This document shows positions 23,901 through 34,698 of a DNA stretch of 64,000 bases, piece after piece (position 1 is the first letter of the stretch; the number at the start of each line of letters is the position of its first letter). Where the stretch lies: positions 436,374,676 through 436,438,675 of the forward strand of contig NC_058521.1 in NCBI RefSeq assembly GCF_904849725.1, read 5' to 3'. Both the position numbers and the translations under genes were made by a program. Origin of the DNA: Hordeum vulgare subsp. vulgare. Taxonomy: Eukaryota > Streptophyta > Magnoliopsida > Poales > Poaceae. The notes beneath the pieces are model-generated. The model saw only the letters and a program-made list of their open reading frames with translations. It was not told where the DNA came from and did not search any database.

Positions 23901-24868
23901 GGCAAACTTGGGGGAAAGGACCCTGAGCTCACGGGGAGTGCAGAGGCGTCGAGAGCGGGATCAGGGATGGCCAGAGGAGGGAGGACGACGGCGGCGAAGC
24001 TCCGGTGACCCGAGGAGGAAGACGATGGCGTCACGGCGTTTCAGAGCTTGTCAGCGTCGAGCGACTAACTGGAGAGCTTCAGTTGATCACGGCGAAGCTG
24101 ATGCGCGGCTCAGGTGAGAGGGAGAAGGACAGGAGCGACGGCGATCTCAAGCTTGAGCTTGCGGTCATAGCGGCTGAGAGGGGGAGAAGAGAGCAGGGCG
24201 AAAGAGGAGGGGATGAGCTCGGGAGGCCACGGGGAGCTTATCCCCGCTTTCGCCAGCGTGACGCGGTGGCCAGGCAGGTACGCAGCTGCGTGGGCGCGCC
24301 GAGGAACGCGGCAGCCACCTCGTGCTCCGACTGGCAAAGGAAGACGACGGCGCTAGGTGGGCTGGGCTTCAGGTGAGCGACAGGTAAGCGTCTTCCCATT
24401 TTCCTTCTTTTCTGTTTTCTGATTATTCTTTCTGACATTTATTTTGTTTTGTTTTTGGCTCCAAACTATCCCTAAAATATTTTGAAAAATACTAGAGTGT
24501 TAGTTGGAATATTTCCAACCACTCATAAAGTTTTCAACATTTTTGGAAACTTTGAATTATTTGTAATAAAATATATAATTGATTTCAGTAGCTTTTAACA
24601 TAAATTTAAATTGCCAAAAGTAGTTTGAAAATAAGTTTCATCTCTGATATTTTGTTTTCAACATTATCATAAATATTGAACTTTTATGAAGACCATTTTG
24701 GGTTCATTGATTTGGCAATTGTTGGAATTCTTTTGAATAAGGATTGGCTAGGGTTTTGCTTTGGTTTTCTTTACTTTGCTTTGGATTTCTTTTCCTTTCT
24801 TGAATGCAATGAAAGAATATATGAGCACAAGTTACTAAACCCTAACAGGGAATACCAGGGATGTGACA
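20903..24868 (-). repeat. 5' LTR of element C, inner edge rearranged
   Basis: Homology to the 3' LTR runs from 20951 to 24868. The outermost ~48 bp expected next to the primer site (reading TGTCGGGACCCC on the plus strand of the other LTR) are replaced by sequence with duplicated ACGGTTATCCCCA words. A further ~41 bp present in the left LTR (about 11810-11855) are missing near 21728. The outer end GGGATGTGACA is intact and meets the perfect ATAGG duplication. Confidence 0.8.
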
Positions 24869-25929
24869 ATAGGCATCACGTCCATGATAAGTAGACCGAC
24901 TTCTGCCTGCATCTACTTCTATTACTCCACACATCGACCTATATCCTACATGCATCTAGTGTATTGAGTTCACGGAGAAACGTAGTAATGCATTAAGAAT
25001 GATAACATGATGTAGACAAGATATATTCATGTAGGAATAGACCCCATCGTTGTATCGTTGATAGCAATGATGCACGCATGTCATGTCTCTTTCTGTCACT
25101 GAGATTGAGCACCGCAAGATCGAACCCATCACACAACACCTCTTCCCATTGCAAGATAAAAGATCAAGTTGGCCAGATAAAAACCAAATATTGGAGAAGA
25201 AATACTTGCCTTTAATAATCAAGCATGAATATTTTTTCGTAGATCTGATCATAAACGCACAATTCATTGGATCCCAACAAACACACCGCAAAAGAAAGAG
25301 TTACATAGTATGGATCTCCCAGAGACCATTGTGTTGAGAAACAAACCGGAGAGAATGCCATCTAGCTACTACCTACGGACCCGTAGATCTGATATGAACT
25401 ACTCACGCATCATCGGAGGAGCACCAATGACGATGGTGAACCCCTTCATGATCGTGTTTCTCTCTGGAATGGACTCTATATTGGATTTCATGGCTCTAGA
25501 ACTAGTGGCGTCTCAAACGATTTTTTGTCAACTCCCCAATGGTTTTCTGAATATTGGGGGTATTTATAAAGCTCAGAGGCGGTGGAGAAGCTTCTAGAGG
25601 GCCCCACTAGACACCAGGCCGCGCGAGGTGACTCTAGCGCGCCGTGGTGTCTAGTGCCCTTGTCCTTTGCTGCTGCTCATTCTTGGCCCCCAAGTTTCCT
25701 TCTGGTCCAAAAAATCTCCGTGAAGTTTCATGGCAATCGGATGTCATCTGATGTGGAATTTCTGCGAAGGAAAAAAACAGCAAAAACAACAACTCACACT
25801 AGGCACTATGTCAATATGCTAGTCCCAAAAATGATATAAAATTGCTATAAAATAATTATAAATCATCCAAGAATGGTAACATAACAGCATGGAACAATCA
25901 GAAATTATAGACACGTTGGAGACGTATCA
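24869..25929 (-). repeat. LTR D, fragment 3 of 3 (start of the LTR on the minus strand)
   Basis: In reverse complement it begins TGATACGTCTCCAACGTG and runs through the family sequence to the C insertion point. The three fragments sum to about 1.5 kb, the family's LTR length. No polypurine tract lies to its right, so D is a 5' LTR with its body off the left edge, or a solo LTR. Confidence 0.78.
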
Positions 25930-26465
25930 AAGAACCATATATCATCGAAGAAGTTTAGCCGTGTGGAGGTATTAAGATCAATAATCCCGAAGGCACAACC
26001 CTAAGGTGGTAAATGGACAAAGAATAAAGCACTATATTCCAGGTACACCTATTAATGTTGAAACAAATATTATTCAAACCATGACACCGGTGGAATACAT
26101 AAAGGAGACCTTCCAGAACACTGTAGAACCGTTAAAAGGAAGAGGTATGTGATACGATAAGTAAACGGATTCCGAAAAACCCGCAAAAATATTTTATGTT
26201 AGTTTTGTGATATTACATAAATTAGGAAATTGATAAACACACGGGAAGGCAACCAGGTGCCCACTAGGCACCAGGGTGCGCCACTCCCACCTCGTGCGCC
26301 CTAGTGGGTAATGGGCCCCTTAGGCACCTTCCTTGCTCCGTTTTCTTGTAGGACAAGTATTTCCTTGTATAAACATTCTTCATATATCCTAATTATTTGA
26401 CCCTAGTCCCACGGAGAACTCCTCTACTCTTGTTTCATGTTGTTTTTCCTGGCAGATATGAAATT

Positions 26466-26876
26466 ATGTCATCTCAAGATTCGGAGTGAGAGAGCTATGT
26501 TGCTAATTACATCCCAAACCCTAAGGTCTATAGAGAAGTGGATCACTACGGTTGGACTAGGGAGGTGGAGGAAGACGAAGATATGAAGGAAGAAAAGGTG
26601 GATAGGTCCGAGGAAGAGGAAGATGCACTACCTCAACCCGGAGATATGCACGTGGAATTCAAGAGGTCAAGCCTCCTTAACAAGTACAAACCTAAGGTCC
26701 AATTTATCCCTTCCCATTTTTTCTAGGAGAGTAAAGCGGCATTATGTGAAAAGATATTAAAGCTGGAGTTGGATAATGAGGATCTCACGGAGGATAATTT
26801 TATCCTCACACGCAAGTTGGAGAATAAAAATGCACCACCACCACCTTCATATTCATCGCCAAAGAAGGAGACTTGA
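26466..26876 (+). pseudogene. Short acidic ORF of element E
   Basis: The ATG at 26466 begins MSSQDSE. The frame then meets TGA (26487-26489) and TAG (26724-26726), but stays in one frame to TGA at 26874. That is 136 codons, rich in Glu/Asp (EVEEDEDMKEEK, RSEEEED), with a helical middle (CEKILKLELDNEDLTEDN) and a Pro-rich tail (APPPPS). There is no zinc knuckle and no gag motif. The frame kept across two stops argues that it was once a real protein. Function unknown; an acidic, possibly coiled-coil structural role is only a guess. Confidence 0.6.
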
Positions 26877-26888
26877 GTACATGGGTAT

Positions 26889-26931
26889 GGGCACTCCCCT
26901 TGGGTTGTGCCAAGCTTGGGGGAGGTGCCCC
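26889..26931 (+). other. Hairpin of element E containing a polypurine-like core
   Basis: Arms GGGCACTCCCC and GGGGGAGGTGCCC pair with one bulged base. The 3' arm follows AAGCTT, giving aagcttgggggaggtgcccc. It lies just after the short ORF, as the hairpins of A and B lie downstream of theirs. Confidence 0.7.
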
Positions 26932-28428
26932 AATATCATATCACCATCACTCTTATTATTTTCATCATATTAGTTCGATCTTTAGTTATTTTGTGATTTA
27001 GTCAAATAAAACTTTAGTTTGATCCATCTTTTTGAGTGCTAGTTTCATGATCTATCTCTCTATGTAATCGAGTGAGAGTTATCTAATAAATTTTAATTCG
27101 AGTCTTTTCTTCTTTATTGTCTTGTTACAATAAAAACAAAGGAAAATAATGAAAAAGAACAAATACTAATCTTATAGTAAGTAGTGACACAGCATAAGGA
27201 AAAGTATAAGTGGTAAAATTTGTTGAAGGTTGACAAACACAACATTGGTTGGTGATGCAACACACGAAAGAGTTAATAAAGGAAGATAATATTTACATGC
27301 AAATACACTATCCTTGACATCTTTTATGATTGTGAGCCCCCATTAATTATAGAATGCCAAAACTGTTGACGTTGGACAAAGAAGACAACGTAATGATTTA
27401 TGTTTGTTCACATTCACATAGAAGTTATATTGTTATAGATCCTCTAACATGTGGTGCTTGCCCGATATCTTTGATAGCCAAAACTCCGCACTAGGTAGAG
27501 ATACCACTTGTGCATCCAAAAACTTAAACCCAAATCCATGTTTTAAGATTCCTTCATGCCTACCTATGGATTGAGTAAGATCCTTCAAGTAAGTTGTCAT
27601 CAGTGCACAAGGCAATAAAAATTACTTCTAAACGTGTAAGGGAAATTAAGCGTTACATGAATTTGTGATGGCGATAATAATAGCCATAAACCGCATAATA
27701 AAGGTTGCTATCATAAGGCGGAATGTAATGTAACATTTCTTTGCACTAAGGAATTTGGCATACAACCAAAAAGCACATGACATCCTCTTCTTCCCTCTAT
27801 GACGGGTCTATCTTTTAATTTTATGTATTTACTTTTATGCAAGAGTCAAAGTATTCTTATCTACTCCTTTTTATTTTCTGTTTTTCCAGCATCATGTTGT
27901 GGGGAAATATCTAGGCATATATATCCAGTTGAACGTGGTTGGACATGAGTTACTATTGTTGACATCACCCTTGAGGTGAATACGTTGTGAGGCGACACTT
28001 TACGCCCTATCTTTCTATGTGTCCACTTGAAACCTTTTGCTCATATGTATGCGGTGAGTGGTATCAATCATAGAAGACTAAATGATGGTTGAATATGTAG
28101 GCTTGCTTAAAAGATCTCATACGTGACCCTTCCTGAAAATGTGAAGATTTATGTCCCAAAGTTGACTGAAAACATAGTTTGTTAGTTTTCAATAGAGTTT
28201 ATGCTTCATACTTTGATGTTGTGATGAATTCTTACTTGTTTATGAGAAGTTTTTATTATGAAAGTTATCTGATGAAAATGATGTGATGAAGTATTTTATG
28301 AAGTTTATTTGTTGTTATACTAATGAGCATGACACTACTATGTCTGTATTGTGTTTTATCGACACCTCTTTCTCAAAGCATGTGGTCATGATTTTCGTTA
28401 CCGGTTTTCGCTGGAGGACAAACGAGGT
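26932..28428 (+). other. Element E long non-coding region
   Basis: AT-rich, with no ORF I can support on either strand. It connects the short ORF to the polypurine tract. Confidence 0.6.
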
Positions 28429-28444
28429 CTAATCTTGAGGGAGA
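28429..28444 (+). other. Polypurine tract of element E
   Basis: ctaatcttgagggaga lies directly before the LTR start taatacgtccattttg (a TG to TA change in the first dinucleotide). Confidence 0.7.
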
Positions 28445-29913
28445 TAATACGTCCATTTTGCATCATGTTTTGCTGCCGTTATTTATAGTGTATTTATGCA
28501 TTTTACCACTTTATGGAGTAATCTAATGCCTTTTCTCTCATAATATGCAAGGTTTACACTAAGAGGGAGAATGTCGGCAGATGGAATTCTGGACCTGAAA
28601 AAGCTACGTCAGAGATATCTATTTTGCACATCTCCAAATGGGATGAAACTTCACGGGGAATTTTTATATAATAAATAAAAAATACTCGAAGAAAGAAGTA
28701 GCAGAGGCGGCTGCCAGATGGTCACTAGGCGCCCTGGGGTAGTGGGAAACCCAGCCCACTTCTGGTATATATTCACATTTGATCCAGAAAAAAATAAGGA
28801 GATGACTTTCAGGATGGAGCGTCGCCGTCTCGATGTAGAACTTGGGTAGGAGCACTTTTGCCCTCTGGCGGAGCGATTCTGTCAGGGGAACTTCCCTCCT
28901 AGAGGGGGAAATCAAGGCCATCGTGATCATCACAAACCCTCTCATCTTGGGGAGGCCAATCTTCATCGACATCCTCAACATCACCATCTCCTCGAAAACC
29001 GTAGTTCATCTCTTATGCTCAATCTTGTACCGAAACCTCAGATTGGTATGTGGGGCTGATTAGTAGTGTTGATTACATCTTGTAGTTAATTCTTCGTGGT
29101 TTATTTGGTGCGATATCATATGTTCAGATCCAATATGCTATTTATTACTCCTTTTATCATGAGCATGTTTATCACTTGTGAGTAGTTCCTTTTGTTCTTG
29201 AGCCCACGGGAGAAGTCATGTTGCAAGTAGTCATGTGAAGTTGATATTTGTTCGATATTTTGATGGTATGAATGTTGTGATTCTCTTAGTGGTGTTATGT
29301 GAATGTCAACTATAAAACACTTCACCATATTTGGGCCTAAGGAAATGCATTGTGGAGCAGTTATTAGATGATGGGTTGCGAGAGTAACACAAACTTAAAC
29401 CCCAGTTTATGCGATATTCGATAAGGGGATGATTTGATCCCTATGTTCAATGCTATGGTTAGAATATTTTTAATCCTTTTCTCGTAATTGCGGATGCTCG
29501 CGGGAGGGTTAATCATAAGTGGGAGGTTTGTTAAAGTAAGAACATCACCCAAGCATCGGTCCACCCACATATCAAATTATCAAAATATCGAACGCGAATT
29601 AACCCTACATGACGAAAGTGACAAGATGAAATTCCCCTGTGCCCTCAAGAACGCTTTGCCTATTATAACAAACCGTTCTGGCCTATACTTTGTCAAAAAA
29701 TAGTTGAGCTACCTTGCTACACTTATTGTTACTATTTCTACTCGTTACTTGTTTCAATTATATTGCTATCAAACAACTTGTTACCGCTATTTCACTACTT
29801 GCACAAATTACCTTGCTGAAAATCGCTTGTCATTTCCTTCTGCTCCTCGTTGGGTTCGACACTCTTATTTATCAAAAGGACTATGATTGATCCCCTATAC
29901 TTATGGGTCATCA
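28445..29913 (+). repeat. 3' LTR of element E
   Basis: 1469 bp from taatacgtccattttgcatc to ...tatgggtcatca. The start follows a polypurine tract and the end has the expected CA. No second LTR is in the window for comparison. Confidence 0.7.
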
Positions 29914-30107
29914 ATACCCACAACGCAGTTTTATTTCTCGTTACTCGATAGAAGCAAACATTCGGTGTATGTAGTGTCGTATCGGTGGTAGATAGGACTA
30001 GACAGAATATTGATCTTACCTTTACCTCCTTATGGGTTCGACACTCCGTACTTACCACTTCCATCTTTGGAAAGTGCTACTTTTTTCCTTGCACTTGGGG
30101 ATTATCA
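29914..30107 (+). repeat. LTR tail of a further element (I)
   Basis: The piece resembles the last ~190 bp of a retrotransposon LTR (gggttcgacactccgtactt ... cacttggggattatca), similar in style to but different from the end of E. The copia integrase of H begins right after it. The simplest reading is that I inserted into H and E inserted into the LTR of I. Confidence 0.5.
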
Positions 30108-31234
30108 TTACTCAATTCTTTTGGAAGAAACTTCTTCTCTAGGAAGGTACCATTCTTGCTACAAAGATTTTCCTTTGGATCTAAGATAGAAGGTGTTCCA
30201 AATTGTTTCACATAAGCATCGCAGCCCCAAACCTTAAGAAACAACAACTTAGGTTTCTTGCCAAACCATAAATCATATCATGTCATTTAAACAGATTTAT
30301 ATGGTGCCCTATTTAAAGTGAATGCAACATCTCTAATGCATATCCCCAAAAAAATAGTGGCAGATGAGTAAGAGACATGATAGATTGCACCATATCCAAT
30401 AGAGTGCGGTTGTGACGCTCGGACACACCATTATGATTTGCTGTTCGAGATGGTGTGAGGTGTGAAACAATTCCACACTGTCTTAAAAGCATACACAACT
30501 CATAACTCAGATATTTTGCACCATGATCAGATCATAGAAACTTTATCTTCTTCTTACGACGATTCTCAATTTCACCCTAAACTTGCTTGAACTTTTCAAA
30601 TGTTTCAGACTTGTGTTTTATCAAGTAAAAATACCCATATCTACTCAAATCATCGGCGATGGTAAGAAAATAACAATATGCACCACGCACTTCAACACTC
30701 ATTGGACCGCACACATCAGTATGTATGATTTACAACAAGTCACTTGCTCGCTCCATTGTTTCGGAAACGGGGTTTTCGTCATCTTTCCCATGAGCCATGG
30801 TTCGCATGTATCAAGCGGTTCAAAATCGAGTGATTCCAAAAGTCCATCAGCATGGGGTTCTTCATGTGCTTTAAACCAATATAACCTAAGGGGCAGTCCC
30901 ACAAGAAAAGTGGTACTATCATTATTAAGTTTGCATCTTTTAGGATCAATGTTATGATCATGTGTATCACTACGATCAAGATTTAAAAAGAATAAACCAT
31001 TCACATTGGGTGCATGACCGTAAAAGATATTAATCATATAAACAGAACAACCATTATTCTTTGATTTAAATGAATAACTATCTCGCAATAAACAAGATTC
31101 AGATATAATTTTCATGCTCAGCGCAGGCACCAAATAACAACTCATTAGGTTTAAAACTAATCCCAATGGTAATCGAAGACTGATCGTGCCGACAGTGATC
31201 ACATCAACCTTAGAACCATTTCTGACGGGCATCG
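30108..31234 (-). pseudogene. Element H pre-integrase and integrase region
   Basis: The first segment (30699-31238) carries the pre-integrase part with ESLDFEPLDTCEPWLMGKM. After a frameshift, 30313-30498 encodes the second half of a copia integrase core: GIVSHLTPSRTANHNGVSER and LPLFFWGYALEM. The middle of the core (30499-30698) is broken by stops. The left end is cut at 30107 by an LTR. Confidence 0.8.
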
Positions 31235-31529
31235 TCACCTCGTCCTTTGCGAGCCTCCGTTTATTCCATCATTCCTGCTTTGAGTTATAAATGTGAGCAA
31301 CCAAACTGGTATCAGATACCCAAGAACTACTATGAGAGCTAGTAAGGTACACATCAATAACATGTATATCAAGAATACCTTTGTTGATGTTGCCAGCCTT
31401 GTTATCAGCCACGTACTTGGGGCAATTCCGCTTCGAGTGGCTAGTCCACTTGAGGTAGAAGCACTTAGTCTCAAGCTTGGGTTTCTTCATGGGAGAAACA
31501 ACTTGCTTGCCATTCTTGTTGAAGTTTCC
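31235..31529 (-). pseudogene. Element H zinc knuckle and protease
   Basis: The knuckle reads CFYLKWTSHSKRNCPKY, so the second cysteine of the CCHC pattern is leucine. The protease active-site region reads WVSDTSLVAHI, where the glycine of DTG is serine. It is in the same frame as gag, after a TAG at 31530. Confidence 0.75.
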
Positions 31530-32201
31530 CTACTTTCCCTTGCCTTTCCTGAAACTAGTGGTTTTATTCACCATAAACACTTGATGCTCCTTTTTTATTT
31601 CTAATTCCGCGACTTTCAGCAGTGCGAATAGCTCAGAGATTGACTTGTTCATCACTTGCATATTATAGTTCATCACGAAGCGATTGTAGATAGGTGGCAC
31701 TGACTCAAGAACTCTGTCAATGACCGTCTCAGGCGGAAGCTCAACTCCCAACTGATTCAAGCAGTTGTAGTACCCAGACATTTTGAGTATGTGCCCACTC
31801 ACGGAACTATTATCCTCCATCTTGCAAGCAAAGAACTTATCGGAGGCCTCATACCTCTCAGTCCGAGCATTAGCTTGGAATACTAATTTCATCTCCTCAA
31901 ACATCTCATATGCTCCATGGCATTCGAAACGCTTTTGTAGTCCCAGTTCTAAGTTGTACAACATGACGCACTAAACTACTGTGTAGTCATCATAGCACGT
32001 TTGTCATATGTTCACAACATGTGTAGATGACACTGGAGGGGGTGGCGCATTGCGCGGTGCATCAAGGACGTAAGCCTTTCGCGAAGACGTGGCGATAATC
32101 CTCAGATTACGGACCCAGAACGCAAACTTACTTCTCCGATCTTTCAACATAGCTTTCTCTGGGAGCGCATTAAAATTCAAGGGAGCTACCATGTGAGCCA
32201 T
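31530..32201 (-). pseudogene. Element H gag
   Basis: The ATG at 32201 opens MAHMVAPLNFNALPEKAML, with FAFWVRNLRII typical of copia Gag N-termini. The frame is stopped at 32004 and again just after 31970, but resumes in frame with YNLELGLQKRFECHGAYEMF, ASDKFFACKME, LGVELPPETVIDRVLESVP and SISELFALLKVAE, the standard copia Gag domain. It forms the capsid shell in intact relatives. Confidence 0.85.
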
Positions 32202-33435
32202 TGATCTACAACATAATTTGCAAAGACAACTTTAGACTATGTTCATTATAATTAGTTCAATTAATAAAATTACTAATGAAACCCCACTCAAATCAACATC
32301 CCTTAGGTTGTCCAAGTGTGACATGATCCAAATCTACCAACCCAAGTCCGATCATCATGTGAGATGAGGAGGTTTCAATGGTGAACATCTCCATATTGAT
32401 CATGTCTACTGTATGACTCATGTTTGACCTTTTGGTCTCTTGTGTTCCGAGGCTATGTCTATACATGCTAGGCTCATCAAGTTTAACCCAAGTATTCCAC
32501 ATGTGTAAAACTGGGTTACACGGATTGTTTGTGAACAAAGACTCTATCAGACCCGATCATCACGAGGTGCTTCGAAATGACGAACTTTCACAATGGTGCA
32601 TACTTGGGGAGAAAACAATTTTATCTTGAAATTTAGTGAGGGATCATCTTATAATGCTACCATCATCCTAAGAAAAATATGAGGCATAAAAGAATAAACA
32701 TCACATGTGAATCATATAAATGACATGATATGGCCATCACCATCTTGTGCTTTTGATCTCTATCTCCAAAGCACCCGCATGATCTTCATTTTCATTGGCA
32801 TGACACTATAGTCTCCATCATCGTGTCGACATGTGGTTGTCATGCCAACTGTTGCTTCTACAACTATTTCTAAGTCATACTAATAAAGTAAATAAAATGG
32901 CATAAAATAAATTAAAAACAACCCTATGGCTCATGCCGATTGCCGTACTCATCGACAAGCAAGTCATGATAACTATTACAAAACATGATCATCTCATACA
33001 TCACATATATCAAATCAGGTCTTGGGCATATCTCATACAAAACATGCCCTGCAAAAACAAGTTAGACGTCCTCTACTTTCTTGTTGCAAGTTTTACGTGG
33101 CTGCTATGGGCAACTAGCAAGAACCGTTCTGACCTACGCAAAGCCACAGTGGTGATATTCAAGTTGCCTTTTAACCTTCTACCAGGACCGCCTCTATCGA
33201 ATATGAATCAACTAAAGTAGGAGAGACAGACACCCGCCAGCCACTTTTATACAAACAAGTTGCATGTCACTCGATGGAACCAGTCTCTTGTGCGACGACA
33301 GGTAAGGTTGGTTCAAGCCGCTTCATCCCACAATACTGTGAAATCAAAATAAGACTAAGGACGTAGGCAATCTGAACATCAATGCCCACAAACACTTTGT
33401 GTTCTACTCGTGCATATTATCTATGCATAGACCTA
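32202..33435 (-). other. Element H 5' leader
   Basis: Non-coding stretch between the primer site and gag of about 1.2 kb, the arrangement known for BARE/Angela-like elements. I see no further feature in it. Confidence 0.6.
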
Positions 33436-33448
33436 GCTCATGATGCCA
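33436..33448 (-). other. Primer binding site of H (initiator-Met type, degraded)
   Basis: On the minus strand it reads TGGCATCATGAGC, close to the usual TGGTATCAGAGC with one substitution and one extra base. It lies 4 nt inside the LTR edge. Confidence 0.6.
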
Positions 33449-33452
33449 CAAA

Positions 33453-34698
33453 TGGGGAACGTTGCATGGGAAACAAAAAAATTCCTACGAAACACCCAAG
33501 ATCTATTCTATGGAGATGCTAGAAATTAGAGGGGGAGGTGTCTACATATCCTTGTAGGCCGAAAGCATTAATGATCTAGAAATCATGGTTGGCATAGTCG
33601 TACGCCCGTCGCGATCCAATCCGATCCAAGCACCGCTCATCCGGCACCTATGAGTTTGCCACATGTCCCTCTCAGTGACATATCCTCCTTATTGATCTAG
33701 CAAGATAGGGAGAATAGGTAGATGAGATGTGAACGAACATGATAGCATGGTGGTCGTGGTGGCAGTAGAATTCGGTCACGTCTTTGCCAAACGCGTATCA
33801 TATAAACGTGGGAGGAGTTGGGAGAGCCAATGGACAAGGGTGAAGGGTTGGCTACCCCCATGCACCTCCCCCATCTATATATAGGCTAGAGGGCATGGGA
33901 GGGCGTCCAAAACCCTCCAAGGGCCGGCCAAAATGGATAAAACTCTTTAAACATGAAGATAATATCTTATCTCTAGATTCAACCCTTTAAATTTGGAGAT
34001 AAGATCTTATCTCTAGATTTAAAGGAAATATGCCTTGGGGAATGGTGCAACCAGCCCATGTGAGTTGTAGCTCCATCCCTCGGTCGATTGGGCCCTTGCC
34101 GGGTCATTGGGCCCCACGGTGGAATCCCCGAAACCTTCTAGAACCTTCCCGGTACTCTATCAAAAAATCCTCAACTTTTCTAGAACCCTGAATATGACTT
34201 CCCATGTATAAATCTTTACCTCGAGACCATTTCAGAGCTCCTCGTGATGTCCTGGATCTCATACGGGTCTCCGAACAAATTTAGGAATTCCCGCTATTAA
34301 TATCTCAACATTACCCTAGCGCTGTCGAACGTTAACATCCTACGGGTTCTAGAATCATGTAGACATGACCGAGACCCCTCTCTGCTCAATAACCAATAGA
34401 GGGACTAGATGCCCATATTTGTTCCTACATATTCCACAAATATATTTATTGGTTGAACCATGATATCAAGGATAAAGTTACCATGTGTGCAATTCCCTTT
34501 GTGTAGCGATATGTTACTTGCCCGAGATTCGACTGTCGGTATCTCATACCAAGTTCAATGTTGTTACCAGCAAGTTTCTTTACTCGTTCCATAATACAAG
34601 ATGACCTGACTAACTCCTTATTCACCTAGAGGGCCTAGAGATACCTCTCCATCCTACAAAGTGACAAATCCCAGTCTCGATCCATGCCAACCTAACGG
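33453..34698 (-). repeat. 5' LTR of H, inner part
   Basis: On the minus strand this is the 3' ~1.25 kb of a BARE/Angela-type LTR, ending at CGTTCCCCA. It includes a TATA-like run in plus-strand notation ctatatataggc near 33880. It breaks at tgccaaccta and continues at 51847 with the next LTR segment (ccctcggagatac). Confidence 0.8.

Larger units (their letters stand above)
10993..24868 (-). mobile_element. Element C: chromovirus-type Ty3/Gypsy retrotransposon (Tekay/Del-like)
   Basis: LTRs of about 4 kb flank a minus-strand gag-pol with the order gag, protease, reverse transcriptase, RNase H, integrase, chromodomain. That order and the C-terminal chromodomain mark a chromovirus, and the very long LTRs suggest the Tekay/Del lineage. 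The target duplication ATAGG is perfect (10988-10992 and 24869-24873). Coding parts have several stops and a frameshift, and the 5' LTR edge next to the primer site is replaced, so this copy is dead. The insertion cut LTR D. Confidence 0.9.
25930..29913 (+). mobile_element. Element E: non-autonomous LTR retrotransposon, 3' part
   Basis: This is internal domain (25930-28444) plus a 3' LTR (28445-29913) in plus orientation. The 5' part was cut off by insertion of D and lies beyond the left edge. The internal domain holds one short acidic ORF, a strong hairpin, a long non-coding stretch and a polypurine tract. No pol is visible. The family has TGATACGTCC-type LTR starts and is not the same as A/B. 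The name is unknown to me. Confidence 0.75.

Noticed and set aside
30108..33452. Possibility of separate host genes in the H region
   Set aside because: All recognisable fragments are copia gag, protease and integrase in order on one strand.
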